Below, one piece after another: positions 20,764 through 32,385 of a DNA stretch of 64,000 bases (positions are counted from its first letter, which is position 1; each line of letters opens with the position of its first letter). The notes beneath the pieces were generated by a model that was not told where the DNA came from, ran no database searches, and saw only the letters and a program-made list of their open reading frames with translations. Made by a program: the position numbers and the translations under genes. Source of the stretch: Prochlorococcus sp. AG-418-G18 (GTDB lineage: Bacteria; Cyanobacteriota; Cyanobacteriia; PCC-6307; Cyanobiaceae); contig QCLX01000005.1 in NCBI GenBank assembly GCA_003214215.1, forward strand, positions 1 through 64,000, in the 5' to 3' direction.

Positions 20764-21921
20764 ATGGAGATTATTTGTAATCAAAATGAGTTAAATAATG
20801 CTATTCAACTAGTAAGCAAAGCAGTTGCATCAAGACCCACTCATCCAATACTTGCAAATATACTTTTAACAGCTGATCAAGGAACAAATAAAATTAGCTT
20901 GACAGGCTTTGATCTGAATTTAGGAATTCAAACTTCTTTCGACGGAACTGTTAAAAATAGTGGGGCTATTACTATACCTTCAAAAATTTTATCCGAAATA
21001 GTAAATAAATTACCTAATGAATCACCTGTTTCTTTAGAGGTAGATGAAAATTCTGATAATATTTTAATAAAAAGTGATAGAGGTTCTTTTAACCTTAAAG
21101 GTATACCTTCTGATGATTATCCAAATTTACCATTTGTTGAAAGTGGCACTTCCTTAAATATTGATCCTAGTTCTTTTTTAAAAGCTCTCAAATCTACAAT
21201 CTTTGCTTGTAGTAATGATGATTCTAAGCAATTACTTACTGGGGTCAATTTTACTTTTAAAAAAAATTATTTAGAATCTGCTTCAACAGATGGTCATAGA
21301 TTGGCAGTTTCGATAATTGGTAATGAAGAAAATATCGATAATAAAGATAACTTACTTTTAAATGAAGGTGATTTATCAGTAACTATTCCAACTCGATCAT
21401 TAAGAGAAATTGAAAAATTAGTGACTTTGAGAAGTTCAGAAAATTCAATCAAGCTTTTTTATGACAAAGGTCAAGTTGTATTTATTTCTTCAACTCAAAT
21501 TATTACAACAAGAACCCTTGAAGGTGCCTATCCGAATTATTCACAATTGATCCCTGATACTTTTTCTAAGATTTTTAATTTTAATACTAAGAAATTAATT
21601 GATGCACTAGAAAGAATTGCTGTTTTAGCTGATCAGCAAAGTAGTGTTGTTAAAATTAAATTGGATAATACAGATTTAGCTTTAATAAGTGCAGATGCTC
21701 AAGATATTGGAAACGCAAACGAATCAATACCAGTATCTTCCTCTGGAGAAAACTTTGATATAGCATTTAATGTTAGATATCTTTTAGAGGGTTTAAAAGT
21801 AATTGCTTGTGAAAATGTGCTTTTAAAGTGTAATCTTGCAACTACGCCAGCTGTATTCGTTCCAGAAAATAATCTCAATTCTTTTACTTATTTAGTCATG
21901 CCTGTTCAGGTTCGTTCTTAA
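20764..21921 (+). CDS. dnaN: DNA polymerase III beta subunit (sliding clamp)
   Basis: 385 aa; NAIQLVSKAVASRPTHPILANILL, STDGHRLAVS, TYLVMPVQVRS C-terminus. Confidence 0.97.
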   Translation: MEIICNQNELNNAIQLVSKAVASRPTHPILANILLTADQGTNKISLTGFDLNLGIQTSFDGTVKNSGAITIPSKILSEIVNKLPNESPVSLEVDENSDNILIKSDRGSFNLKGIPSDDYPNLPFVESGTSLNIDPSSFLKALKSTIFACSNDDSKQLLTGVNFTFKKNYLESASTDGHRLAVSIIGNEENIDNKDNLLLNEGDLSVTIPTRSLREIEKLVTLRSSENSIKLFYDKGQVVFISSTQIITTRTLEGAYPNYSQLIPDTFSKIFNFNTKKLIDALERIAVLADQQSSVVKIKLDNTDLALISADAQDIGNANESIPVSSSGENFDIAFNVRYLLEGLKVIACENVLLKCNLATTPAVFVPENNLNSFTYLVMPVQVRS

Positions 21922-21922
21922 G

Positions 21923-22630
21923 TTGAAATTCCCAAAAGAAATTTTATTAAGCGAATTGCTAAATTACAACGTTAAGGGCAATCTGGTACTTAATTATGGA
22001 AAAGGTGAGAATGTTTGGATGCATCCTCCAGTTCATCGTATTTTGGGATGGTACTCTCGTCCATCAAATTTTGATTTAAAACGAAACGTTTGGAAATTAA
22101 ATCAAATTAGTCAAATAGTAGATAATGAAATTTATGTAAAAGGCGATCCTGCAATTTCAGATTTGGCAACTTTAAATCGATTTCCAACTTTAATAGAAGC
22201 TAATTTGATAAATATAAATGGTTCAAAAATAGGAGTAATAGCAGATTTTTTATTTGAAATAAAAACAGGTGAGATTCAATATTATTTAGTTTCAAGATCT
22301 AATCCTAAGATTCCAGGTTCTAGTAGATGGAAATTAAATATTGAAAATATTAATGATCAACAACCTGGTTTGGTTTTTTGTGAAAGTAATTCTTTAGAGG
22401 ATTTATCTTTAATAAAATCAAGTATTAAAAATGAATTTCTGCAAAAAGGAAAAAAAATTTTTGATAGATTTGATGATATGAAAAATATAGCTTCAAGTAG
22501 ATTAGAGGATTGGCTTGAAGAAGATGAAGATATAAACCAAAACTCAGATTTTAGAGAAAAAAGTTTTTATAATGAGGAGAGAAAATCAAAGTCTTTCACT
22601 AATCAAAGAGAAGATGATCCTTGGATTTAA
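21923..22630 (+). CDS. PRC-barrel domain protein
   Basis: PRC-barrel-like INGSKIGVIADFLFEIKTGEIQYYLVSRSNP; sits directly downstream of dnaN; TTG start. Confidence 0.8.
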   Translation: MKFPKEILLSELLNYNVKGNLVLNYGKGENVWMHPPVHRILGWYSRPSNFDLKRNVWKLNQISQIVDNEIYVKGDPAISDLATLNRFPTLIEANLININGSKIGVIADFLFEIKTGEIQYYLVSRSNPKIPGSSRWKLNIENINDQQPGLVFCESNSLEDLSLIKSSIKNEFLQKGKKIFDRFDDMKNIASSRLEDWLEEDEDINQNSDFREKSFYNEERKSKSFTNQREDDPWI

Positions 22631-22633
22631 AGA

Positions 22634-24973
22634 ATGATAAATTCAGATAATAATGATCTATATGATCTTAATGAGGCACTCAAAGTTGAAAATTTAACAA
22701 TTAATGATTATGAAGAAATTTGCAAAAGATTAAACAGAAAACCAAATAGGACCGAACTAGGAATGTTTGGCGTTATGTGGTCTGAACATTGTTGTTATAG
22801 AAATTCAAAACCTTTATTATCAAATTTTCCTACTAAGGGAAAAAATGTTTTAGTTGGCCCTGGAGAAAATGCTGGTGTTATTGATGTTGGAAATAATCAA
22901 AAACTTGTTTTTAAAATAGAAAGCCATAATCATCCTTCTGCAATTGAACCTTTTCAAGGCGCGGCAACAGGTGTAGGAGGAATATTAAGAGATATTTTTA
23001 CAATGGGAGCAAGGCCAATTGCAGTATTAAATTCATTGAGATTTGGAAATCTTGATAAATTATCAAATGTTGATTTACTTCGTGGAGTTGTATCTGGTAT
23101 CGCACATTATGGTAATTGTGTAGGTGTGCCAACCGTTGGAGGAGAAATTGATTTTGATGATAGTTATTCTGGAAATCCTTTAGTCAATGTTATGGCTTTG
23201 GGGCTGTTAGAAACTGATGAAATCGTTTGTTCCGGAGCCAAAAATGTTGGATCACCAGTACTGTATGTTGGCAATACTACTGGAAGAGATGGCGTAGGCG
23301 GTGCAAGTTTTGCAAGTTCAGAATTAACTACTACTTCATTAGATGATAGACCAGCAGTGCAAGTAGGTGATCCGTTTATTGAGAAAAGTCTTATAGAAGC
23401 ATGTTTAGATGCTTTTAAGACAGGAGACGTAATTGCAGCTCAAGATATGGGTGCAGCAGGTTTAACTTGTAGCAGTGCAGAAATGGCTGCAAATGGAAAT
23501 TTAGGTATATCTATTGATCTAGATTTAGTTCCTTCCAGAGAAGATAATATGTCCTCATATCAATATTTATTATCTGAATCGCAAGAAAGAATGTTGTTCG
23601 TTGTTAAGGAAGAAAAAGTTCATAAACTTATTGAAAAATTTAACAAATGGGGATTATATGCCAATGTAATTGGTCAAGTAATAGAGACTAATGAGGTCAT
23701 TATTTCTCATAAAAGTAAAATTGTTGCTCAAATTCCTACTTCTGCTTTGTCTGATGATACTCCCATAAATTTTCATGAAGTAATAAGTAACCCGCCAGAT
23801 TATTTATTAAAAAAATGGGAATGGAAAGAAAACAATTTGCCAGAAATTAATGATTATAAAATATTTTCACTGAAAGATCATAAGACTTTTTCTTATTCCC
23901 AAATAATTTTAAAACTTCTCTCTAATCCATCAATAGCTTCTAAAAAATGGATTTATAAGCAATATGATTCACAAGTGCAAGCAAATACAGTTTTTAAACC
24001 TGGAGAATCAGATGCAGCAGTAATAAGATTAAGACACCAAAATGAGAAAAATAAAAATAAAGTGTTTTCTGGAGTTGCTGCCTCAGTAGATTGTAATAGC
24101 AGATGGGTTTTTCTTGATCCTTTTAGAGGAACTATTGCTGCAGTTGCAGAGTCTGCAAGAAACGTTAGTTGTGTTGGTGCTGAACCAGTAGCAATTACAA
24201 ATAACTTGAATTTTTCTTCTCCTGAGACTGAAATAGGATATTGGCAACTTTCAACTTCATGTAATGCAATATCTGAAGCTTGTAAAGCTTTAGAAACTCC
24301 TGTTACTGGAGGAAATGTATCTTTATATAATGAATCAAAAAATAAAGATAATGAAGTTACTCCTATTAATCCTACTCCAGTAATAGGGATGGTTGGAAGG
24401 ATAGATAATGTTGAAAAATCTATAAGTAGTTCATGGAAAAAAATAAATGATCAAATCTGGTTAATTGGGTCATATAAATCAGAAACAACAATTGCGGCTA
24501 GTTCTTATTTAGAGTATTTCCATGGAGAAGTTACTGGTCGACCTCCAAAAATAGATTTGCAGGATGAAAAATTTTGCCAGAGTTTTTTAAGAAATGCGAT
24601 TTTAAAGAGTTTTGTAGTTTCTTCTCACGATATAAGTGATGGAGGTTTGGCTATAGCTTTAGCAGAGTGTTGTATTTTGTCCTCCAAGGGAGCAACGATA
24701 GAATTAGAGAGTCATCCAGATAGAGATGATAATTTATTGTTTGCAGAAGGAGGTTCTAGAATAATTTTTTCTATAGATAATATAAAAGAAAAAGAATGGC
24801 TTGAATATCTAAAAAAAGTTCAAATAAATTCCCCTTCTAGTGTATATGTAAAAAAAATAGGGTATGTTTCTAGTCAAACACTCCAGATAAAAATTCAAGA
24901 TAAAGAAATCTGCAAAATTAGACTTGAGGAATTAACCGAAAAATTTAATAATAGTATTTCAGGCAATTTTTAA
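22634..24973 (+). CDS. purL: Phosphoribosylformylglycinamidine synthase II
   Basis: 779 aa; MWSEHCCYRNSKPLL, VFKIESHNHPSAIEPFQGAATGVGGILRDIF, AAQDMGAAGLTCSSAEMA. Confidence 0.98.
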   Translation: MINSDNNDLYDLNEALKVENLTINDYEEICKRLNRKPNRTELGMFGVMWSEHCCYRNSKPLLSNFPTKGKNVLVGPGENAGVIDVGNNQKLVFKIESHNHPSAIEPFQGAATGVGGILRDIFTMGARPIAVLNSLRFGNLDKLSNVDLLRGVVSGIAHYGNCVGVPTVGGEIDFDDSYSGNPLVNVMALGLLETDEIVCSGAKNVGSPVLYVGNTTGRDGVGGASFASSELTTTSLDDRPAVQVGDPFIEKSLIEACLDAFKTGDVIAAQDMGAAGLTCSSAEMAANGNLGISIDLDLVPSREDNMSSYQYLLSESQERMLFVVKEEKVHKLIEKFNKWGLYANVIGQVIETNEVIISHKSKIVAQIPTSALSDDTPINFHEVISNPPDYLLKKWEWKENNLPEINDYKIFSLKDHKTFSYSQIILKLLSNPSIASKKWIYKQYDSQVQANTVFKPGESDAAVIRLRHQNEKNKNKVFSGVAASVDCNSRWVFLDPFRGTIAAVAESARNVSCVGAEPVAITNNLNFSSPETEIGYWQLSTSCNAISEACKALETPVTGGNVSLYNESKNKDNEVTPINPTPVIGMVGRIDNVEKSISSSWKKINDQIWLIGSYKSETTIAASSYLEYFHGEVTGRPPKIDLQDEKFCQSFLRNAILKSFVVSSHDISDGGLAIALAECCILSSKGATIELESHPDRDDNLLFAEGGSRIIFSIDNIKEKEWLEYLKKVQINSPSSVYVKKIGYVSSQTLQIKIQDKEICKIRLEELTEKFNNSISGNF

Positions 24974-25020
24974 ATATGAAAAATTTTTTTCAACTATTAA
25001 AATTTTTAAGAAATTAAGTT

Positions 25021-26481
25021 ATGTGTGGAATAGTTGGAATCGTTTCTTCAGATGATGTAAATCAACAAATTTACGATAGTCTTTTACTTCTACAGCATAG
25101 AGGTCAAGACTCAACGGGTATAGCCACTATGGAAAATACTATTTTCCATATACATAAGGCTAAAGGTCAGGTTAGTACTGCTTATAGAACCAGAGATATG
25201 AGAAATCTAATAGGCAAAATTGGATTAGGCCATGTTAGATACGCAACAAAGGGGTCAGCAGAAAGTGTAGAGGAAGCTCAGCCTTTTTATGTTAATGCTC
25301 CTTATGGAATTGTTTTAATACATAATGGTAATTTGACAAATACCAGAGATTTAGAAAAACAATTATTTAATATTGATAAGCGCCATACTAATTCTTCAAG
25401 TGATACTGAAATGCTATTAAATGTATTTGCGACAGAATTACAAGAACAAATTCATAATCAAAAATTAGAACCTGATATTATTTTCGATGCTGTCAATTCT
25501 TTACATAAAAGAATTCAGGGATCATATGCTTCAATAGCATTAATTTCTGGACATGGCTTATTAGCATTTAGAGATCCTTTTGGTATTAGGCCTTTAGTCA
25601 TAGGAAAAAGACTTTCATTAACCACCAAAAAAGAAGAATGGATGGTTGCTAGCGAATCACTAGTTCTTGAGAATAACGATTATCAAGTAGTGAGAGATGT
25701 AGATCCTGGAGAAGCTATTTTTATTAATCTTAATGGCGAATTTTTTTCAAAGCAATGTTCTGAAAATCCTATGTTATTCCCCTGTGCTTTTGAATATGTT
25801 TATTTAGCAAGGCCAGATTCAATTATGAATGGGATTTCTGTGTATAAAGCTCGTTTAAAAATGGGAGATTATTTGGCTGAAACAATCAAAGAAACAATAA
25901 ATTCTGGAGATGTTGATGTTGTAATGCCTATTCCTGATTCTTCTCGTCCTGCTGCTATGCAAGTTGCAAGACAGTTAGGAATTGAATACCGAGAAGGTTT
26001 TTTTAAAAATAGATATGTTGGGAGAACATTTATAATGCCTGGACAGCAAAAACGAAAGAAATCTGTAAGACAAAAATTAAATGCTATGAGTGCCGAGTTT
26101 AAAAATAAAAACGTATTAATTGTTGATGATTCTATAGTAAGAGGCACAACCTCAAAAGAAATTGTTCAGATGGCAAAAGATGCAGGAGCAAATAAAGTCT
26201 TTTTCACATCCGCAGCACCTCCTGTTCGTTATCCTCATGTTTATGGAATTAATATGCCAAATAGAGACGAATTAATAGCTCATGATAAAACAATAAGTGA
26301 AATTGCTGATCAACTTGAAATTGATAATCTCGTTTATCAAAGCGTTAAGAATTTACGAAATTCCATATTATGCGACTCTACTATTGAAGATTTGGAAATG
26401 AGTTGTTTTACTGGTTCTTATGTAACTGGGACAGTAAATCAAGAGTACTTAAATTGGGTTGAAAATGAATACAAGTCTTAG
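25021..26481 (+). CDS. purF: Amidophosphoribosyltransferase
   Basis: [57 protein letters not shown]. Confidence 0.98.
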   Translation: MCGIVGIVSSDDVNQQIYDSLLLLQHRGQDSTGIATMENTIFHIHKAKGQVSTAYRTRDMRNLIGKIGLGHVRYATKGSAESVEEAQPFYVNAPYGIVLIHNGNLTNTRDLEKQLFNIDKRHTNSSSDTEMLLNVFATELQEQIHNQKLEPDIIFDAVNSLHKRIQGSYASIALISGHGLLAFRDPFGIRPLVIGKRLSLTTKKEEWMVASESLVLENNDYQVVRDVDPGEAIFINLNGEFFSKQCSENPMLFPCAFEYVYLARPDSIMNGISVYKARLKMGDYLAETIKETINSGDVDVVMPIPDSSRPAAMQVARQLGIEYREGFFKNRYVGRTFIMPGQQKRKKSVRQKLNAMSAEFKNKNVLIVDDSIVRGTTSKEIVQMAKDAGANKVFFTSAAPPVRYPHVYGINMPNRDELIAHDKTISEIADQLEIDNLVYQSVKNLRNSILCDSTIEDLEMSCFTGSYVTGTVNQEYLNWVENEYKS

Positions 26482-28919
26482 TCTAAAAAATTTTTATGTC
26501 GAAAACAATTTATAAGATATTCTTCTGTATCAAATTTTAAAAAGTCAATTAAAAAATTTGTCTTGTTAGATTTGAAAATTAATTTTTTAAGGTCTAATCT
26601 AGCAGATTTATTTTTATTAGTTTCAATATCAAGGTAATGATTATTAGATAATATTTTTATGAAGTAATCGTTTTTAAGTTGAGTTTTTTCATTTAAATAT
26701 CCTAGACTATATTCATTAGCATAATAAATTTCATTACTATTGATACAAAAGATTTTTCCTTTTTTAGAAATTAAATAAATATTTTCTTCATTTTTATATG
26801 GACAACAAGAAACAATTTCTTCAGTTGGAAAAGTTTTTGTAAGTATAACTCCCTGAGATTGTTTAGTAGTTGGTGCTAAATTGTTACTTGATAAATTAAA
26901 TTTAAAAATTCTCCCTATAGAAGTTAATATTATTAAATCTTCTTCTTCATTAGAAACAAATGAATCAATGATTTTTATATTATTTTTCAATCTTGTAATT
27001 GTGAAGGATCTTTTGCTTTTTATCATATCTTCATCAAATAAAACTTTTTTAAATCTTCCATCTGAATTCAAAATGCATAAATAATTATTAATTCCTTTTT
27101 TAATTGAATGAAAATTCAATATTTCATTGGGATCAATAGTTCCAAGAACTTTTTTATCTAATTTATAATCATTATTAATATTGGACTCCCAATCAACATT
27201 AAATATCTTTCCAGTAAAGGTAGTTCCAATTATTTTAATATTTTTATCAATATTGCATATAAATTTTTGTATATTTTTATTATCGATAATTTTATTTGCA
27301 TCTTCAAATGATTTTTTATAATTATTAAAAATCATTTTTCTTAAATATAGTCTATTGTCTATATTTATTTTAGTTTTTTTATGGATTAATTCTTCTAGTA
27401 TTTGATTATTAAGTATTTCTAATTCTTCATTATGGTTTATATTTTTAAGTACATTTGTTTTTCTCTTGATATTATATTTTTTCTTTAAAATTAATAATTC
27501 TTCTTTTAGTAATTCTAGTAGTATTTTTCTATTGTTTAATAATTTTTGAAAATAAATCTTTTGTTCTTGCAACTTTTTTGAATCATCAATTATTTGATTT
27601 CTTTCTAAATTCGTTAACTTTTTTAGTGGCATATCCAAAACTGAATTGGCTTGTTTTTGACTTAATAAAAAATTATCAATCAACTTTAATTTTGCTTCTG
27701 ATGAATTTTGTGAGGTTTCAATAATTTCAATTACTTTTTTTATATTTTTTGTTGCTTTGGATAAACCTTCTAATATTTCTAGTTTTTCAACAGTGTTTTT
27801 TAAAAAATAATTAGTTCTTTTTTTAATAGTTTCTTCTCTAAATTCAAGAAAAAAATTAAGATATTTTCTTAGGTTTAGTTGAACTGGTTTTCCTTTTATT
27901 AGAGCTAAAAAAATCGCACCAAAGTTTGTTTGAAGAGTTGTCTTCTTATATAAATTTGAAATTATGATTTCAGCATTAGAATCTTTTTTTAGCTCTATCA
28001 CTATTCTCATTCCATCTCTATCACTTTCATCTCTGATATCAGAGATTCCATTAATTTTTCCTTCATTAACAATTTCTGCTAGTTTTTCAATCCAGCTAGC
28101 TTTGCTGACTTGATAAGGCAGTTCTGAAATTATTAATGCATTTTTTTTGTGTTTACCCTTACCTAAATTTAATTCTTCTGTTTTTATGACACCTCTTATA
28201 GTTATTGATCCTTTTCCTGTTTCGTACAATTCTTCTATAGCTTTATCATAAATTAATTCTCCCCCAGTGGGAAAATCAGGACCCCTAATTATGCAAGCAA
28301 GTTTTTTATCACTTATATCTTTATTGTCTATTAATGCAACTAAACTATCTATTACTTCTCCTAGGTTGTGAGGAGGTATGTTAGTTGCCATTCCAACAGC
28401 TATACCTGAAGATCCGTTCAATAATAAAAACGGAAGTTGAGCTGGAAGAACATCGGGTTCTTTTTGTGAACCATCAAAATTATTCGTAAAATTTACTGTC
28501 TCTGATCCGATTTCTTCAAGAAATCCTTTGTGTGCAATTGGCGCTAATCTGGTTTCAGTGTATCTCATTGCAGCAGGTGGATCATTATCTACTGATCCAA
28601 AATTTCCATGGCCCTCTAGAGTTGGATATTTGGTTGAAAAACTTTGTACTAGTCTTACTAATGCATCATATACCGCTTGGTCTCCATGAGGATGGTATTT
28701 GCCAAGTACATCTCCAACAACTCTTGCACATTTCCTAAATGGTCTATCAGGTGTTAATCCTAATTCGTGCATTGCAAAAAGTATTCTTCTTTGGACAGGC
28801 TTAAGGCCGTCTCTTGCATCTGGAAGAGCACGTCCAACTATTACACTCATTGCATATTCAAGATAAGAACGTTGCATTTCTTCTTGGAGTGAGATAGAAG
28901 TGAAATTTTTCTTATCCAT
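26478..28919 (-). CDS. DNA gyrase/topoisomerase IV subunit A family protein
   Basis: [59 protein letters not shown]-terminal region is highly Lys/Asn/Ile-rich. Confidence 0.94.
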   Translation of the reverse strand: MDKKNFTSISLQEEMQRSYLEYAMSVIVGRALPDARDGLKPVQRRILFAMHELGLTPDRPFRKCARVVGDVLGKYHPHGDQAVYDALVRLVQSFSTKYPTLEGHGNFGSVDNDPPAAMRYTETRLAPIAHKGFLEEIGSETVNFTNNFDGSQKEPDVLPAQLPFLLLNGSSGIAVGMATNIPPHNLGEVIDSLVALIDNKDISDKKLACIIRGPDFPTGGELIYDKAIEELYETGKGSITIRGVIKTEELNLGKGKHKKNALIISELPYQVSKASWIEKLAEIVNEGKINGISDIRDESDRDGMRIVIELKKDSNAEIIISNLYKKTTLQTNFGAIFLALIKGKPVQLNLRKYLNFFLEFREETIKKRTNYFLKNTVEKLEILEGLSKATKNIKKVIEIIETSQNSSEAKLKLIDNFLLSQKQANSVLDMPLKKLTNLERNQIIDDSKKLQEQKIYFQKLLNNRKILLELLKEELLILKKKYNIKRKTNVLKNINHNEELEILNNQILEELIHKKTKINIDNRLYLRKMIFNNYKKSFEDANKIIDNKNIQKFICNIDKNIKIIGTTFTGKIFNVDWESNINNDYKLDKKVLGTIDPNEILNFHSIKKGINNYLCILNSDGRFKKVLFDEDMIKSKRSFTITRLKNNIKIIDSFVSNEEEDLIILTSIGRIFKFNLSSNNLAPTTKQSQGVILTKTFPTEEIVSCCPYKNEENIYLISKKGKIFCINSNEIYYANEYSLGYLNEKTQLKNDYFIKILSNNHYLDIETNKNKSARLDLKKLIFKSNKTNFLIDFLKFDTEEYLINCFRHKNFLD

Positions 28920-28996
28920 CAGAGCAATAAAATTAAATATGTATTAATTAACTAAATTAAGACTAATAGGTAAACAAATATTTACCAGTATATAAA

Positions 28997-29860
28997 TCAA
29001 GAAGAAGCATTTATTTTGGATTTTGCCATTATTGTATCCGTTAAAAGCTGATCATTTTGTAAGAGGATTTCTGTTGAGGCCTGTAAATTTTCTCCCCATA
29101 ACTGTTCTTTCCTATAATCATAACTAACATAATTTGGATCGATTGCTAAAGCTTTCTTTGCCAATTGAAGTGCTAGTTCAACATTCTTTGTTCTTAAACA
29201 AGAAGCAAGTCCTAGTATTGGTTCAGCATTATCTTCTATCGAAATTGCTTTCTCAAAATGTTTTATTGATAGATCCATATTATTTATCTCGAAATAAGCT
29301 AAACCTTTATTATTTATTGCTTGCCAGAATTCAGGTTTAATCTTTATAGATTTATCAAATACTTTAATAGCCTCAGAGTAATTCTTTTCCATTAAAAAAA
29401 TATTACCTAATTGAAAAATAGCTTTATGATTACGTGGATCTATCTTCAATCCTTTCTCTAAAGCATTCTTTGCATTTTGTATTTGTGACATTTTGAGGTA
29501 AACATTACTTTTAGCGAAATATATTTCGCTAATATTCGAATTGATTATTTCTGCTTTGTTTAGCGAAATTAGTGCTTTTTTATATAGTTTGTTAGCTATT
29601 TGTGTTTCAGATAAGATTAACCATAGTTTTTCATCTTTTTGATTTATTTTTACTGCTAATTTGGCTAAGTTAAGACTTTCTTTAAATTGTCCAAAATATA
29701 AAAGTTGATAAGCACTTTTACCAATAGATAAGCTTTCTTTTTCTAAATTTTTGACTGTTGGGAGGTAATAATATGGAACTAAGGATTGAACTTGTTCTAC
29801 TTTTAAAAAGTAAAAACAAATTAAAGAAATGCATATTATATTTTTAAAATTTTTTTTCAT
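28997..29860 (-). CDS. Tetratricopeptide repeat protein with signal-like N-terminus
   Basis: Repeated TPR units such as HKAIFQLGNIFLMEKNYSEAIKVFDKSIKIKPEFWQAINNKGLAYFEINNMDLSIKHFEKAISI. Confidence 0.9.
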   Translation of the reverse strand: MKKNFKNIICISLICFYFLKVEQVQSLVPYYYLPTVKNLEKESLSIGKSAYQLLYFGQFKESLNLAKLAVKINQKDEKLWLILSETQIANKLYKKALISLNKAEIINSNISEIYFAKSNVYLKMSQIQNAKNALEKGLKIDPRNHKAIFQLGNIFLMEKNYSEAIKVFDKSIKIKPEFWQAINNKGLAYFEINNMDLSIKHFEKAISIEDNAEPILGLASCLRTKNVELALQLAKKALAIDPNYVSYDYRKEQLWGENLQASTEILLQNDQLLTDTIMAKSKINASS

Positions 29861-29866
29861 TTTGAT

Positions 29867-30814
29867 TTATTGATTTTTTAGATTGGCTTTAATATTTCTT
29901 CGCCACATCCATGGTTTAATTCTTTTTAATGTGCTTCCTTGAAGTTTTTCTTGCCATTTTTTATCACTCCAACTTAGTGCCTCAATATTAAGCTCTTCAA
30001 TCCATTCTTTTGGTGTAGTTTCAAAACTGTTGTTGTATGGTACTGATTTATTCCATGGACATACATCTTGACAAATATCACATCCAGCTACCCATCCATT
30101 TAAATTTTTTTCTACATTTTTTGGAATAGTTTTTTTTCTACTTTCTATAGTGTGATAAGCAATGCAAAGATTTGATTGTACAACGAAGGGTTCAACTATT
30201 GCCTCTGTAGGACAATGTTCTATACATTTATCACATTTTCCACAAAGTGATTCATGAGGTTTATCTGGCACTAGATCTTTTGTCAGGATCAAAAATCCTA
30301 AAGTAAACCAAGAACCATTTTTTTTGTTTATTAGATTACTATTTTTCCCTATCCATCCAAGACCTGATTCTTCAGCCCATGCTTTCTCAAGTAGTGGTGA
30401 TGTGTCAACACATATTTTCCATTTGCAATCTGGAATTTCTTGGTTAATCCATCTACCAATATTCTTTAATTTTTTATAAATCACTTTATGGTAATCTTCT
30501 CCATGACTAAATTTTCCTACCTTTAAAAAGGTATTTATATTGTTGTTTTTTGAACTGATGTAAGTAAATCCAACACTTAGAACACTTTTTGCTCCTTCAA
30601 GAAGTGTGCTTGCGTTTTTTCTTCTTTTTGCTTCCATCCATTTCATGTCACCATGATAGTTGTTTGATAACCATCTATCTAAGGAATTAGTTCTTAATTT
30701 TAAGCGCGAACTGCCAGGTATCGAAGCAATTCCAGATATTGTAAAACCCTCATTGATTGCTCTTTCTTTCAATTTTTTACTAATTTCTTTTTTGTCTTTT
30801 AGGTTATTAATCAT
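29867..30814 (-). CDS. queG: Epoxyqueuosine reductase
   Basis: CGKCDKCIEHCPTEAIVEPF and CDICQDVCPWN ferredoxin-type clusters; EESGLGWIGKNSNLI. Confidence 0.95.
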   Translation of the reverse strand: MINNLKDKKEISKKLKERAINEGFTISGIASIPGSSRLKLRTNSLDRWLSNNYHGDMKWMEAKRRKNASTLLEGAKSVLSVGFTYISSKNNNINTFLKVGKFSHGEDYHKVIYKKLKNIGRWINQEIPDCKWKICVDTSPLLEKAWAEESGLGWIGKNSNLINKKNGSWFTLGFLILTKDLVPDKPHESLCGKCDKCIEHCPTEAIVEPFVVQSNLCIAYHTIESRKKTIPKNVEKNLNGWVAGCDICQDVCPWNKSVPYNNSFETTPKEWIEELNIEALSWSDKKWQEKLQGSTLKRIKPWMWRRNIKANLKNQ

Positions 30815-30960
30815 TTCTTTATTATGTATTGAAAATTTTTTTAAAAGTCATTTTGGGCAAGAAACTAATAAATAATTTAAATTTATTAAAAAAATTTATA
30901 TCCTTATTAAGTAAAAACAGCTAAATTATTAGTAAAATTAGTTTAGTTAATACAATTATT

Positions 30961-31695
30961 TTGGTTGAATCTAATCAAAATCAAGATTCGAACCTAGGAT
31001 CTAGGCTTCAACAAGATCTTAAAAATGATCTCATCGCTGGATTGTTGGTTGTAATACCTTTAGCAACAACTATTTGGTTGTCATCATTAGTTAGTAAATT
31101 TGTTCTAACATTAGTTACTTCTGTTCCTAAGCAATTAAATCCTTTTATTACTTTAAATCCTTTATTACAAGATTTAATTAATCTTACTCTGGGTTTAACT
31201 GTTCCTTTATTAGCTATTCTGCTTATAGGTCTAATGGCTAGAAATTTTGTAGGAAGATGGTTATTAGAATTTGGAGAGGGCACATTATCAAAAATTCCTG
31301 TAGCAGGGGCTGTTTATAAAACTCTTAAACAATTGCTTGAAACTTTTTTAAGTAATAAATCTAACCGATTTAGAAGAGTTGTTTTAGTTGAATATCCACG
31401 TGAAGGTCTTTATAGTGTAGGTTTTGTAACTGGTGATGTTGGCCCTTCTTTGCAGCCAGATTTGGAAGAAAAGTTGCTTAGTGTTTTCATCCCAACAGCA
31501 CCTAATCCTACTACTGGATGGTATACCTTGGTTCCTGAGTCCTCAGTTAAGGATTTAGAAATTTCTGTTGAAGATGCTTTCAGAACAATAATTTCTGTTG
31601 GGATAGTTAATCCAGATGAAAAAAATAACATGACAAATCCAACATTTTCGAAATTATTTTCTCAATTACGTGCGTCTACTAATACTTCCTCTTGA
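30961..31695 (+). CDS. DUF502 family membrane protein
   Basis: LKNDLIAGLLVVIPLATTIWL...KIPVAGAVYKTLKQLLETF...VFIPTAPNPTTGWYTLVPESSV; TTG start. Confidence 0.9.
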   Translation: MVESNQNQDSNLGSRLQQDLKNDLIAGLLVVIPLATTIWLSSLVSKFVLTLVTSVPKQLNPFITLNPLLQDLINLTLGLTVPLLAILLIGLMARNFVGRWLLEFGEGTLSKIPVAGAVYKTLKQLLETFLSNKSNRFRRVVLVEYPREGLYSVGFVTGDVGPSLQPDLEEKLLSVFIPTAPNPTTGWYTLVPESSVKDLEISVEDAFRTIISVGIVNPDEKNNMTNPTFSKLFSQLRASTNTSS

Positions 31696-32328
31696 TTGAT
31701 GCATAATACCAAATCCCTTTCTAGAGAGTTATCCTTAATCTCTCTAGGTCTAATAAATGATGAAAGTAACTTTAAATTAAATAAATTGCAGATAGAAGAG
31801 ATTTTTGAATCTGCTTTGGATTCTCTAATAAATCACTGTAGAGATCAATTAGATAATTGTGAATCAGACTTGGAAAATGCATCACAAAAAATATTAGATA
31901 GTGAATTGCAAGAAGGGGTCGAATCCTCTTTTTCAAATGTTAGAGATGAGATAAAAAAATCTCTAAAAAAAATTGAAATTGTAATGAATACACTCTCAGC
32001 AACTTTAGATTTTCCAAAATTAATAATTTCTAGTGGACAAATTGATATAAGAGAAGATGTAAACCATAGGATTAGTAATATTATTAACAACCTTACTACT
32101 ATCGATTCAGATATTGATCAAGTAATGGATGGCTGGAGATTAAAAAGATTACCAAGAATTGACCGAGATATTTTGCGTTTAGCATATGTGGATATTAATT
32201 TTTTAGGCACACCTGTTGCTGTTGCTTGTGATGAGGCAGTAAATTTAGCAAATAAATATAGTGATATACAAGGAAGAAAATTTATTAATGGAGTTTTAAG
32301 GAGATTACAAACAGTTAATTTGAAATGA
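31696..32328 (+). CDS. nusB: Transcription antitermination factor NusB
   Basis: SRELSLISLGLI, RLKRLPRIDRDILRLAYVDI, VAVACDEAVNLANKYSDIQGRKFINGVLRRL. Confidence 0.93.
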   Translation: MMHNTKSLSRELSLISLGLINDESNFKLNKLQIEEIFESALDSLINHCRDQLDNCESDLENASQKILDSELQEGVESSFSNVRDEIKKSLKKIEIVMNTLSATLDFPKLIISSGQIDIREDVNHRISNIINNLTTIDSDIDQVMDGWRLKRLPRIDRDILRLAYVDINFLGTPVAVACDEAVNLANKYSDIQGRKFINGVLRRLQTVNLK

Positions 32329-32385
32329 TTATTTGATATAAATAAATAGTAATTTAAAATTTTTAAATACGTACTATAAATATTA

